Part shown: piece by piece, positions 42,301 through 51,464 of the stretch | Layout of the letters: each line of letters begins with the position of its first letter | Position numbering within the stretch: the stretch's first letter is position 1 | Source of the DNA: an uncultured Desulfosarcina sp. | GTDB taxonomy: Bacteria; Desulfobacterota; Desulfobacteria; Desulfobacterales; Desulfosarcinaceae | Reading direction: 5' to 3' | DNA: 64,000 nt | Assembly (NCBI RefSeq): GCF_963668215.1 | Contig: NZ_OY764190.1 | Coordinates: 3,100,001 to 3,164,000 of the forward strand | Made by a program: the position numbers and the translations under genes | The notes under the pieces: model-generated | Seen by the model: only the letters and a program-made list of their open reading frames with translations | Told to the model about the DNA's origin: nothing | Databases searched by the model: none

Positions 42301-43083
42301 TCACCGTTCACATCCATCACCCATATCACCAAAAAGGTATTGTAAAACCGTACAGGCCGCCACGGCAGCAGTTTGTGCCCGCAGGATGCGCGGTCCCATT
42401 CCGCAGATAAGAAAACCGTGTTCTCTGGCCATCTGGACCTCGTCTTCGGAAAAACCGCCTTCCGGCCCCACCACGGCCAGGATCGACCGGGGATAGGGCA
42501 GGGCTTGTTCGGGCAGCTTCACCGCCAACGGTTCCCCTTCCCAGAAGAAAATTTTGAGATCGAAGCTATCCGACGCCTTGAGAACATCCGTCAGGGAATC
42601 GGCAGGTTCGATAGTCGGAATGCGGGCGCGGCGGCACTGCTTGACAGCCTCAAGCGCTTTTTTCTGCCATCGATCCAGCCGTTTTTCCAGGCCCTTGGCT
42701 TTGGGGCGCGAGACCGAACGGGCCGCGTAAAACGGCTGTAAGCAATGGATGCCCAACTCCGTCAGAGGACGGATCAGGTCATCCATTTTGTTTTCCTTCA
42801 AAAATCCCAGGGCCAGGGTAACGCGGACAGGAGATTCGGTAGTCAGTGTGTAGGTTTCGACAATGGAAAGCCGCACCTGGTCCGGGTTTGCCGATACGAT
42901 TTGCGCTCGATAGCCGCTGCCCGTGCCGTCGAAGAGTTCGACTTCATCACCGGCGGATAGGCGCAGCACCCGGCAGATGTGGCCGGCCTCGGAACCGGTG
43001 ATCTCCGGGCAGGCCGTATCCACAATCTCCGGTGGGATGAAAAAACGCCTCAAGGATGTATGGATATCGTTTTGCGAAGGCAT
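42301..43083 (-). CDS. rsmE: 16S rRNA (uracil-1498-N3)-methyltransferase
   Basis: A 260-residue SPOUT methyltransferase that methylates U1498 of 16S rRNA. An N-terminal PUA-like domain (HICRVLRLSAGDEVELFDGTGSGYRA) is followed by the knotted SAM-binding domain with LAVVGPEGGFSEDEVQMA and MGPRILRAQTAAVAA near the C terminus, both diagnostic. Single-gene unit, 7 bp of spacing aside from small non-coding flanks. Confidence 0.93.
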   Translation of the reverse strand: MPSQNDIHTSLRRFFIPPEIVDTACPEITGSEAGHICRVLRLSAGDEVELFDGTGSGYRAQIVSANPDQVRLSIVETYTLTTESPVRVTLALGFLKENKMDDLIRPLTELGIHCLQPFYAARSVSRPKAKGLEKRLDRWQKKALEAVKQCRRARIPTIEPADSLTDVLKASDSFDLKIFFWEGEPLAVKLPEQALPYPRSILAVVGPEGGFSEDEVQMAREHGFLICGMGPRILRAQTAAVAACTVLQYLFGDMGDGCER

Positions 43084-43192
43084 GTTTGCATGTGTTCCTT
43101 AAAGATGTTTGCCTGTCAAGGTGATTATGGTTTTCTTGACAAAAGATCGTCACGATGTATATGTATGATGTATGTATGAAAGGAGACAGGAT

Positions 43193-43423
43193 ATGACTCG
43201 AACCCAAATCTACCTTACGGAAAAACAGCGTGCAGAATTGGCTATGATCGCAAAGCAATTTGGGAAAAAACAAAGTGAAATCATCCGTGAAGCGATTGAT
43301 CACTTCATCGATCAGACCGGGCAAAGCAGGAAGGAAGCGGCTTTGAGGGAAGCAGCCGGAATCTGGAAAGATCGAAAAGACCTTCCCGATTTCAGGGCGA
43401 TACGATCCGAATGGGACAGGTAG
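43193..43423 (+). CDS. Ribbon-helix-helix antitoxin (VapB-like)
   Basis: A 76-residue DNA-binding protein (TRTQIYLTEKQRAELAMIAKQ, then SEIIREAIDHFI) typical of RHH antitoxins such as CopG types. AGGAGACAGG precedes the ATG at 43193. It overlaps or abuts the PIN-domain gene. TTGACA at 43136 with TATATG at 43158 makes a plausible promoter, and TGTATG repeats (43162-43180) may be the autoregulatory operator. Confidence 0.82.
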   Translation: MTRTQIYLTEKQRAELAMIAKQFGKKQSEIIREAIDHFIDQTGQSRKEAALREAAGIWKDRKDLPDFRAIRSEWDR

Positions 43424-43428
43424 TGGGG

Positions 43429-43812
43429 ATGCAGGATTCAATACTCGTAGACACCGATGTAATGATCGATTTTTTACGCGGCTATAACAAGGCCGTTGCG
43501 TTTATTGAGAATTTTTCTTCTCGAATCATTCTTTCATCCATTGTCGTCGCCGAATTGTACGCTGGCGTGAAGGGCGGCCAGGAACTCGCAGTCCTTGAAA
43601 ATTTTCTATCCCTTTTTCGTATTGTTCCTGTAACGGTCGGGATTGCCAAAAAAGGTGGACTTTATAAACGCGATTTTGGCAAATCGCATGGCGTTGGACT
43701 TGCGGACGCGATCCTGGCCGCGACAGCCGACATGGAGAAAGCTAGATTAAAAACGCTGAATGTAAAGCATTACCCAATGATCAAGGGCTTGCAACCCGCC
43801 TATAGAAAGTAA
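43429..43812 (+). CDS. PIN-domain toxin (VapC-like)
   Basis: A 127-residue PIN ribonuclease with the acidic set Asp8 (LVDTDVMIDF), Glu42 (VAELYAG) and Asp93 (GLADAILAATA). Such toxins cleave tRNA or rRNA and are neutralised by the adjacent antitoxin. An ATG at 43411 would overlap the antitoxin gene and add six residues. AT-rich composition compared with the neighbours suggests acquisition by transfer. Confidence 0.85.
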   Translation: MQDSILVDTDVMIDFLRGYNKAVAFIENFSSRIILSSIVVAELYAGVKGGQELAVLENFLSLFRIVPVTVGIAKKGGLYKRDFGKSHGVGLADAILAATADMEKARLKTLNVKHYPMIKGLQPAYRK

Positions 43813-43823
43813 CGGCCCTTTTC

Positions 43824-44465
43824 ATGCTGATTTACGCTGCCGCCGACCTTCACGGGCGTCCGGAACGCCTCGCTGCCGTTGAATCCCATGTTGCCGCCCA
43901 CCAACCGGACCTGCTGGTTCTGGCCGGCGACCTTTCCCGCCGCATGCGGCCCGATGAAGTGGCCGGGTCGTTTAACCGCCTTTCGCTGTCCACTTTCTTC
44001 ATTCGAGGAAACAGCGACAGCCGGTGGATTGAGGCCTCCCTTGGCCAGACCACTCAATTGCAAAATCTGCATGCCACGCGCAAGATCGTCAACGAAGTCG
44101 GTTTCGTGGGCGTCGGCGGGACCATTCCGCTGCCGTTTCACTCCCGCCTGGGCCTTGCCGAAAGCGCTCTCGTGGCCCGGATTTCTGATTTGCTACAACC
44201 CGGCGACGTGCTTGTGGCCCATCCGCCGCCCTACGGTGTTCGGGATCGGGTGCTGGGCCGGTTCCATGCCGGAAGCCGGGCCATAAGGCGGTTGGTGGAG
44301 CGCCGTGCGCCCGCACTGGTGGTTTGCGGCCATATCCATGAACAATTCGGCATCGAAACCCTCGGGAAGACCGTTGTGGTCAATTGTGCCATGGGCCGTA
44401 CCTGTGGCGGGGTTTTGATCCGTTATGACGGCGAATCGGTGCCGGAGTGTGCCATCCTGCCGTGA
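43824..44465 (+). CDS. Calcineurin-like metallophosphoesterase
   Basis: A 213-residue phosphoesterase with the five metal-binding blocks: AADLHGR, LLVLAGDLSRR, FIRGNSDSRW, VLVAHPPPYG and VVCGHIHEQFG. The short length and order match small YfcE/MPP-type enzymes. Substrate unknown. It starts 11 bp past the toxin gene but has a GC-rich composition like the main chromosome, so it is probably not part of the toxin system. Confidence 0.85.
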   Translation: MLIYAAADLHGRPERLAAVESHVAAHQPDLLVLAGDLSRRMRPDEVAGSFNRLSLSTFFIRGNSDSRWIEASLGQTTQLQNLHATRKIVNEVGFVGVGGTIPLPFHSRLGLAESALVARISDLLQPGDVLVAHPPPYGVRDRVLGRFHAGSRAIRRLVERRAPALVVCGHIHEQFGIETLGKTVVVNCAMGRTCGGVLIRYDGESVPECAILP

Positions 44466-44536
44466 ATTGCGGGTGACGTGGATGGGATTAGATGATTAAC
44501 CGGAACCCGGAAAACATTCATATTCCCGAACAATCC

Positions 44537-44563
44537 GTAGGGGTGGACCTGTGTGTCCGCCCT
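44537..44563. repeat. REP-like hairpin near the transposase remnant
   Basis: GGGTGGAC (44541-44548), 6-nt loop, GTCCGCCC (44555-44562), flanked by GTAG and CTC. The spacing to the transposase remnant fits a REP element linked to a RAYT gene. Confidence 0.4.
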
Positions 44564-44604
44564 CATGTCGCCAGCAAAATCCATTCGGATATCAATCCAA
44601 ACGT

Positions 44605-44790
44605 ATGCCCAATGAATATATCCGTGGTGTTAAACAAAACGCCTGGGCGCCATTTCCAGGGAAATTGTGGCAACGTAATTATTGGGAACGCATTGTGCGC
44701 AATCATGATGAATTACAGAAAATCAGAGAATATATCGTCAATAATCCGCGAAATTGGTCAAATGACGCATTGAACGGCGGGTTTGGCTAA
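44605..44790 (+). pseudogene. C-terminal remnant of an IS200/RAYT-type Y1 transposase
   Basis: About 61 residues remain: NEYIRGVKQNAWAPFPGKLWQ, then RNYWERIVRNHDELQKIREYIVNNPRNW. This is the typical end of Y1 REP-associated transposases (LWQRNYWERIIRxExEL, then REYIxxNPxxW). The HUH catalytic part is missing upstream, so the gene is dead. A REP-like hairpin lies just before it. The rest of the 44466-44863 gap holds nothing else recognisable. Confidence 0.8.
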
Positions 44791-44863
44791 AACGATCTCA
44801 GTGCATCGGGTTCAAGACAAGGTCAAAATCCAGAAATGAAATGCAGTCCTGGCGCTAAGCACT

Positions 44864-46012
44864 TCACGGTACCTCAGCCAAAACTTTGATTATTTCTCTC
44901 CCGAACGCCTTCACCTGCCAGTTACGGATGCCTTCGATTTCAACTAGTTGCTTGGTGTTGGAGGGCTTTTTAACGGCAATGGCGGTCATTAAAGCCTTGT
45001 TGAACAAAAGGGCGGGATCCAGTTCCAGCTTCGCGGCCACGCGGTCGCGCCAGGCTTTGATGGCTTTGATGCGATCAGGGACCTTGGGAGAAACGGTCGG
45101 CCGCCGCTTGCGCGGATAGACCGGCAGCTTGTTTGCCGGAACCGCCTTGGCTTTTTTCACAATTTCGGCGATGGTCTTGCCGTAAATGCGGATCTGTTTT
45201 GCGCTCAGGCAGCCGGTGCGTTCCAGGGCCTCGGGTGTGTCCGCCATTTCGGTGGCGATGGTCAGCAGCGATTTGTTGGAAAAGACCTTGAACAGGGGGC
45301 GGTCCTTTTTCATAGCCAGTTTCCGGCGGTACTGCAACAGTTCCTCCAGGATCGCCAGGTTGCGCCGCGGCAGGCGGCCGGCGCCGCGAAAGCGCAGAAA
45401 CAGCGGCTCCTCTCCGTTTTCCACCGGTCGAACACCGGACAGCAGGGCGCACTCCTCCTGGACCCATTCCAGACGGTTTTTGGCCTCCAGCTCTTCCATG
45501 AGCATGTGGGCCAGGGGAATCAGGTGGACGGCGTCGGACGCGGCGTATTCGATCATGCCGTCGGGCAGGGGGCGCTGGGACCAGTCCTTTTTCTGGTAAC
45601 GCTTGTCCAGGGCGATGCCGAATCTCCGGTTGACCACCGCACCCAGACTGGTTTCCTGCTCTCCTAAGAACATGCTGGCCAGTTGGGTATCGAACAGATT
45701 GTCGATCTCGATGGAAAAATCCCGGTACAGGGAGCGGACATCGTAATCCGATCCGTGCAGCACTTTGCAGACGTTTTTGTTTTTGAATATCGGCGCCAGC
45801 GACGACAGGTCGTTGACTTCCAGAGGATCGATGACCACATTTTCGCCATTGCCGGCCATTTGCAGCAGACACACCTTTTCCTTGTAATGGAACATGGAAT
45901 CGGCTTCCAGGTCGACGCCGAGCATCTTTTCCCGGCGAATGCGATGGGCGAATGCTTTCAGTTCGGCTGGTGTCTGGATCAGTTGGAAGGATGGCTCGTC
46001 AACAGGGTTCAT
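44864..46012 (-). CDS. rnd: Ribonuclease D
   Basis: A 382-residue 3'-5' exoribonuclease for tRNA maturation. The DEDD residues are in LGVDLEADSMFHY (Asp and Glu), HGSDYDVRSL, and the DEDDy block MIEYAASDAVHLIPL with Tyr. Two HRDC-like helical regions follow (about 205-285 and 310-380). The ATG at 46012 is the first Met; the frame extends to a TTG at 46072 that would add 20 residues. Confidence 0.92.
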   Translation of the reverse strand: MNPVDEPSFQLIQTPAELKAFAHRIRREKMLGVDLEADSMFHYKEKVCLLQMAGNGENVVIDPLEVNDLSSLAPIFKNKNVCKVLHGSDYDVRSLYRDFSIEIDNLFDTQLASMFLGEQETSLGAVVNRRFGIALDKRYQKKDWSQRPLPDGMIEYAASDAVHLIPLAHMLMEELEAKNRLEWVQEECALLSGVRPVENGEEPLFLRFRGAGRLPRRNLAILEELLQYRRKLAMKKDRPLFKVFSNKSLLTIATEMADTPEALERTGCLSAKQIRIYGKTIAEIVKKAKAVPANKLPVYPRKRRPTVSPKVPDRIKAIKAWRDRVAAKLELDPALLFNKALMTAIAVKKPSNTKQLVEIEGIRNWQVKAFGREIIKVLAEVP

Positions 46013-46135
46013 TTTTTTTGCTTGACCCGCAGGGGGTTTTTCCTTAAAACTCGTAAGTTGTTTTTTTATCAATAAATTGTTGGCTGAATCTCAGCCGGTT
46101 CCACGCACAACCGTCACAGGAAGGCGAACAGAAAA

Positions 46136-48052
46136 ATGATACATATCACACTTCCCGATGGAAGTCGAAAACCCTTTGAAGAACAACCCACAGGATTGAC
46201 CGTTGCCAAGAGCATCTCGGAAGGACTCGCCCGCGAATGCGTGGCCATGGAAGTTGACGGTCAGCTGGTGGATTTGAATCGCACCATCGAAAACGATGCA
46301 GCGGTACGCCTGATTACCACCCGTGATCCGGAAGCCCTTGAAATCATGCGCCACAGCGCCGCCCACGTCATGGCCCAGGCGGTGATGCATGTGTATCCCG
46401 ACGCCAAGCTCACCATTGGCCCGGTGGTGGAGGATGGCTTTTACTACGATATCGATATGCAGCCGCTCTCCGAAGAGGCTTTCCCCGAGATCGAGGCCGA
46501 GATGAAGCGCATCGTCAAGGCCAAGATTCCGGTGGAGCGCCACGAGGTTTCCAAGGCCGAGGCCCTGGAATTCTACAAGAACGAACCCTATAAAACCGAG
46601 ATGATCTCCGAGTTGGCCGACGGCACCATTTCGTTTTATGAACAGGGCGATTTCACCGACCTGTGCCGGGGGCCGCACGTACCGCACACCGGTTTCGTGC
46701 GTGCGTTCAAGTTGATGCGGGTGTCCGGTGCCTACTGGCGGGCCGACCAGTCCAAGGCCCAGCTTCAGCGGATTTACGGCACCGCCTTTTTCGACAAGAA
46801 GCAGCTCAAGGACTATCTCCAATTTCTCGAAGAGGCCAAAAAACGCAACCACCGCAAGATCGGCACGGCCATGGATCTGTTCAGCTTCCATGACGATGCG
46901 CCGGGGATGGCCTTTTTCCACCCCAAGGGGATGGCGGTCTGGAATGCGTTGCTGGATTTCTGGCGCGAGGCCCATCGCGAGGCCGGGTATGTGGAAACCA
47001 AGACGCCCATTATCTTAAAGCGCGCCTTGTGGGAGAAAAGCGGCCATTGGGAAAACTACCGCGAGAACATGTACACCACCGAGGTGGACGACGAGGCCTA
47101 CGCCATCAAGCCGATGAATTGCCCGGGCGGCATGCTTTTATTCGGCACCCGTCCCCATTCCTATCGCGAACTGCCCCTGCGGGTGGCGGAGATCGGGCTG
47201 GTGCACCGCCACGAGATGTCCGGTGTGCTCAACGGCCTTTTCCGGGTGCGTTCCTTTCACCAGGACGATGCCCATCTTTACATGATGGCCGATCAGATCC
47301 AGTCGGAAATACTCGATCTTTTAAGACTAGAAGAGAAAATCTACAGCCAGTTCGGCCTCGACTTCCATCTGGAGCTTTCCACCCGGCCGGAAAAATCCAT
47401 CGGCTCCGATGAGCAGTGGGAAATCGCTACCGAAGGATTGCGCGCCGCCCTGGACGCCTATGGCAAGGACTATCTCATCAACGAGGGCGATGGCGCGTTT
47501 TACGGGCCCAAGATCGACCTGCACATCAAGGACGCCCTGGGCCGCACCTGGCAGTGCGGAACCATTCAACTGGACATGAGCCTGCCCGAGCGCTTCGATC
47601 TGACCTATGTGGGCAAGGACAACGAGAAGCACCGGCCCATCATGCTGCACCGCACGGTGTTTGGCTCCATCGAACGGTTCCTGGGGGTTCTCATCGAGCA
47701 TTTTGCCGGCAAGTTTCCCCTCTGGCTGGCTCCGGTTCAGGCGGTGCTGCTGCCCATCAACGACGATCTGATTCCCTTTGCCGAAGAAATGGCCGGCGCC
47801 ATGATTCAGGCCGGGCTGCGGGTCGAGGTGGATGACCGTACCGAAAGCCTCAACCGCAAGGTTCGCGAAGCCCAACTGGCCAAGACCCCGCTGATTCTCA
47901 CCTGTGGGGGCAAGGAGAAGGAGGCCGGCACGGTTTCCGTGCGCACCCTGGACGGCAGTGTGCATTTCGGCATCCCCATGGAGCGGTTTATGGAGCAGGT
48001 GACCGCCCATGTGGCCCAGCGACGGTTGGAGCTGGACCTGTTTGATAATTAG
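46136..48052 (+). CDS. thrS: Threonyl-tRNA synthetase
   Basis: A 638-residue class II synthetase. TGS domain at 1-60 (ITLPDGSRKPFEE), editing domain with HSAAHVMAQAV and the zinc-linked FTDLCRGPHVPHTG, then the catalytic core with motif 2 (VHRHEMSGVLNGLFRVRSFHQDDAH) and motif 3 (HRTVFGSIERFLGVLIEHF). Zinc ligands Cys (MNCPGG), His and His are present. The anticodon-binding domain covers the last 110 residues. AGGAAGG precedes the ATG. A small hairpin GGCTGA-ATC-TCAGCC lies at 46083. Confidence 0.97.
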   Translation: MIHITLPDGSRKPFEEQPTGLTVAKSISEGLARECVAMEVDGQLVDLNRTIENDAAVRLITTRDPEALEIMRHSAAHVMAQAVMHVYPDAKLTIGPVVEDGFYYDIDMQPLSEEAFPEIEAEMKRIVKAKIPVERHEVSKAEALEFYKNEPYKTEMISELADGTISFYEQGDFTDLCRGPHVPHTGFVRAFKLMRVSGAYWRADQSKAQLQRIYGTAFFDKKQLKDYLQFLEEAKKRNHRKIGTAMDLFSFHDDAPGMAFFHPKGMAVWNALLDFWREAHREAGYVETKTPIILKRALWEKSGHWENYRENMYTTEVDDEAYAIKPMNCPGGMLLFGTRPHSYRELPLRVAEIGLVHRHEMSGVLNGLFRVRSFHQDDAHLYMMADQIQSEILDLLRLEEKIYSQFGLDFHLELSTRPEKSIGSDEQWEIATEGLRAALDAYGKDYLINEGDGAFYGPKIDLHIKDALGRTWQCGTIQLDMSLPERFDLTYVGKDNEKHRPIMLHRTVFGSIERFLGVLIEHFAGKFPLWLAPVQAVLLPINDDLIPFAEEMAGAMIQAGLRVEVDDRTESLNRKVREAQLAKTPLILTCGGKEKEAGTVSVRTLDGSVHFGIPMERFMEQVTAHVAQRRLELDLFDN

Positions 48053-48056
48053 GTCC

Positions 48057-48464
48057 ATGTCCGGACGCCATAATAAATTCATTCTCTGGCTGCCGGTGAT
48101 CGCCCTCTGTCTGGCGATTTTCCTGCAGTCCTGCTTTCCTTCGCCCGACATGGGGCCTTCCTTTCCGTTGAAGGACAAGGTGCTGCATCTGGCTGCCTAC
48201 GGCCTGCTGGCGGTGCTTTTCGTCCGGGCCTGCCGCTGGACCTGGCCCAGTCGGCTCTCCGGACTGCAACTGATGCTGCTGGGAATCGGCTTTGCCACCT
48301 TGTACGGCTTGGGCGATGAATATCATCAATCCCTGGTGGCGGCGCGCCAGGCCGAAGTCATGGATGTCGTGGCCGATTTTGCCGGCAGTATCCTGGGATC
48401 GGCGGTCTATCTGAGGATGCCGGCCGGGCATTCCCGGATTGACAAAACAGTCGATATTTTATAG
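48057..48464 (+). CDS. VanZ-family membrane protein
   Basis: A 135-residue protein with four likely helices. It shows the VanZ-like blocks CLAIFLQSCFPSP, FPLKDKVLHLAAYGLLAVLF and YGLGDEYHQSLVAARQAEVMDVVADFAGSILG, the last containing the family's conserved DE-H and D residues. Function of the family is unclear (teicoplanin resistance in one case). It starts 4 bp after thrS. Confidence 0.82.
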   Translation: MSGRHNKFILWLPVIALCLAIFLQSCFPSPDMGPSFPLKDKVLHLAAYGLLAVLFVRACRWTWPSRLSGLQLMLLGIGFATLYGLGDEYHQSLVAARQAEVMDVVADFAGSILGSAVYLRMPAGHSRIDKTVDIL

Positions 48465-48544
48465 TAAAAATTGTTCGCATGCCCTCAATCCAAGCGAATG
48501 CCAAACCACGTCAATTGGACCTTTTCCAAAGGAGTGCCTGACCT

Positions 48545-51310
48545 ATGGACCAGACAAACTTGATGGTGATCAACGGAAACGAACTTTCCTTCGAGCCGGG
48601 AGAGACCATCCTTGAGGTGGCGCGACGGGCGGATATTGATATTCCGACCCTGTGCCATTTGAAGGGAGCCACGCCCACCGGCGCCTGCCGGATCTGCGTG
48701 GTGGAAGTCGAAGGCGCCGAAAACCTGGTGACGGCCTGTTCCACTCCGGCGGCCGCCAACATGGTGGTGCGCACCGAGTCGGCCAGGGTGGTGGCCTCGC
48801 GCAAGGAGACGCTGCGCCTGATGCTCTCTTCGGGCAACCACAACTGCGCCGTGCGCGGCCGCGATGACGGAGACTGGACCCAGTTCCAACTCGGGGTGGA
48901 GAAGGATGACGGCAGCGATGCCCTCTGCCCGGTGTGGGGGGATTGCCGGCTCCAGGATCTGGCCTACCGCTATCAGGTCACCGGTGAAGATTTTAAAGGC
49001 ACCCCGGCCAAGTATCCCATCGAGATGGTCAACCCGTTTATCGTCCGGGATTTTTCCCGCTGCATTCTTTGCGGGCGCTGCGTCCAGGCCTGCAACGAGG
49101 TGCAGGTCAACAATGCCATCCGCTTCGGTTACAGCGGCGCAAAAGCCAAGATCATCGCCGCCAACGACCGGCCCCTGAAGGATTCCGACTGCGTCTTCTG
49201 CGGCGAATGCGTGCAGGCATGCCCGGTGGGCGCCCTGGTGGAAAAGGATGTGCGCTATCATGTGCGGCCCTGGGAAACCGAGAAAGTCCGCACGACCTGC
49301 AGCTACTGCGGCGTGGGCTGCCAGATGGTCCTGCACACGAAGGACAACCGGGTGGTTAAGGTGACCGGTGCGGACGAAGCCCCCAATCACGGCAGCCTTT
49401 GCGTCAAGGGGCGCTTCGGCTTCGATTTCGTCGGCAGCGACCAGCGGCTCACCGATCCGTTGATCAAGGAAGACGGCCACTTTCGCAAGGCGACCTGGGA
49501 AGAAGCCATCGATCTGGTGGCCGGCAAGTTCAAGGAGATCCGGGACACCCAAGGCGGGGACAGCCTGGCCGTGCTTACCAGCGCCCGGATCACCAACGAG
49601 GAGAACTATATCGCCCACAAATTCACCCGGGCGTTGCTCAAGACGAACAATATCGATCATTGCGCCCGGCTCTGACATAGCTCCACCGTGGCCGGTCTGG
49701 CCGCAGCTTTCGGAAGTGGCGCCATGACGAACACCATCGCCGATATCGAGGAGGCCGACGTCATCCTCGTTACCGGTTCCAATACCACCGAAAACCATCC
49801 CGTACTGAGCACCTTCGTCAAACGGGCCGTTACCCGCCGGGGAGCCAAGCTCATCGTGGTCGATCCCAGGCGCATCAAGCTGACAGAATTCGCCGAAACC
49901 TGGATCCGGCCCAACCTGGGCACCGATGTGGCCTGGATTAATGGCATGATGAATGTGATCATCAACGAGGACCTCCACGACAAGGCCTTTATCGAAGAAC
50001 GCACCGAGAAGTTCGAGGAAATGAAGGCCGTGGTCGAGAAGTACACCCCGGAGTATGTAGCGTCGATAACCGGAATCCCGGCCCAGCAGCTCATCGATGC
50101 TGCCCGCTTGTATGCCAAGGCCCCGGCGGGCAGCATTCTCTACTGCATGGGTATCACCCAGCACACCACGGGGGTGGACAACGTCAAGTCCTGCTGCAAC
50201 CTGGCCATGCTCTGCGGCAACATGGGTATCCGCGGCGGCGGCGTCAATCCGCTGCGCGGGCAGAACAACGTTCAGGGCGCTTGCGACATGGGTGGTCTGC
50301 CCAATGTGCTTACCGGCTATCAGACGGTGGACAACCTGGACGCCATCGGGAAAATGGAGCGGACCTGGAACGTCACCGGCCTGCCCACCAAACCGGGGCT
50401 CAAGGTTACGGAAATGCTTCCCAAGGCCCACGAGGGCGAACTCAAGGCCATGTATATCATTGGTGAGAATCCGATGGTTTCCGATCCAGATTTGAACCAC
50501 GCCGAGGCCTGCCTTAAAAATTTGGATTTTCTCGTGGTGCAGGACATTTTTCTCACCGAGACGGCCCAAATGGCTGACGTTGTTCTGCCCTCCAAATGCT
50601 TTGCGGAGAAGGACGGCACCTTCTCCAACACGGAGCGGCGGGTGCAGCGTGTGAGAAAAGCCGTTGATCCGCCGGGGCTGGCCAAGGACGACTGGAAAAT
50701 TACCTGCGAGATCGCCACGCGCATGGGCTACGCCATGGCCTACAAGGACAGCGAAGCGATTTTTCGCGAACTGGCCGGCGTGACGCCTTCCTACGCGGGA
50801 ATCAGCTATGACCGTATCGAAAACGAGGGGCTGCATTGGCCCTGTCCCACCCCGGAGCATCCCGGCACCCCGATTTTGCATGGGGCCCAGTTCACCCGCG
50901 GCAAGGGCCTGTTTCACGCTATCGACTGGATCGCACCCGCGGAACTCACCGATGAGACTTACCCGTTGTACCTGACCACAGGGCGGGTGATCTACCACTA
51001 CCACACCGGCACCATGACCATGAAGACCGAGGGGCTCAACGAACGCTCGCCGGAATCCTTCGTGGAAATCGCCCACGGCGACGCCCAGGGAATGGGTATC
51101 GAGGAAGGCGAACGGGTGACCATCACCTCACGGCGGGGAGAAATCCAGGCCCGGGTTCGCATTTCTAACAAGGCCGTGGACGGCACCGTTTTCATTCCCT
51201 TCCACTTTGCTCAGGCGGCGGCCAACAGGCTGACCCACGCCGCTTTGGACCCCGTCTGCGGTATTCCGGAATTCAAGGTCTGCGCCGTTAAGGTGTCCAA
51301 GGCAGCTTAG
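48545..51310 (+). CDS. fdhA: Formate dehydrogenase alpha subunit, selenocysteine-containing
   Basis: The frame reads through TGA at 49673-49675, giving 921 residues with Sec377 in NIDHCARL-Sec-HSSTVAGL, the standard Sec site of FdhA. An N-terminal [2Fe-2S] domain (about 8-80), a NuoG-like His/Cys region, two [4Fe-4S] motifs (CILCGRCVQACN and CVFCGECVQACP) and a further [4Fe-4S] site CSYCGVGCQM precede the Mo/W-bisMGD domain. This layout belongs to cytoplasmic NAD- or bifurcation-linked enzymes. It oxidises formate or reduces CO2. A SECIS hairpin follows the TGA. The HdrA/MvhD proteins in the facing operon are possible electron partners. Confidence 0.95.
49688..49704 (+). promoter_or_regulatory. 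SECIS hairpin of fdhA
   Basis: GTGGCC (49688-49693), loop GGTCT, GGCCGC (49699-49704), starting 13 nt after the TGA. The GGTCT loop resembles the SelB-binding GGUCU loop of Escherichia coli fdhF. Confidence 0.8.
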
Positions 51311-51341
51311 ATCCACACTGCATTTCTGGCGATATGAAAAG

Positions 51342-51379
51342 AAACGGCCGGCTCCCATAGGGGGCCGGCCGTTTGGTTT
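51342..51379. terminator. Terminator after fdhA
   Basis: AAACGGCCGGC (51342-51352) and GCCGGCCGTTT (51364-51374), 11-bp stem with inner CCC/GGG pairing, then TTTGGTTTT. It lies between convergent operons. Confidence 0.75.
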
Positions 51380-51416
51380 TGCATTATGGCAGTACTGTCG
51401 ATCTTCGTCGTTCATC

Positions 51417-51444
51417 GTAGGGGCACGGTGCGCCGTGCCCCTAC
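51417..51444. repeat. REP-like palindrome
   Basis: Arms GTAGGGGCACGG and CCGTGCCCCTAC around TGCG. A shorter copy with the same core (GGGCACGG/CCGTGCCC) is at 59045-59064. Both lie in gaps between convergent genes. Confidence 0.6.
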
Positions 51445-51464
51445 CACCGATGTTTTCCGTAGAA

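Noticed and set aside
44551..44790. Intact small gene downstream of the phosphoesterase
   Set aside because: The only recognisable part is the C-terminal end of a Y1 transposase; the catalytic part is missing.
48485..51076. 863-codon open frame antisense to fdhA
   Set aside because: It results from codon bias of fdhA; the plus-strand protein has all Fdh motifs including the Sec site.
49676..51310. Separate formate dehydrogenase gene starting after the TGA
   Set aside because: The upstream and downstream frames are the same, the junction is the HCARL-Sec-H site, and a SECIS hairpin follows.
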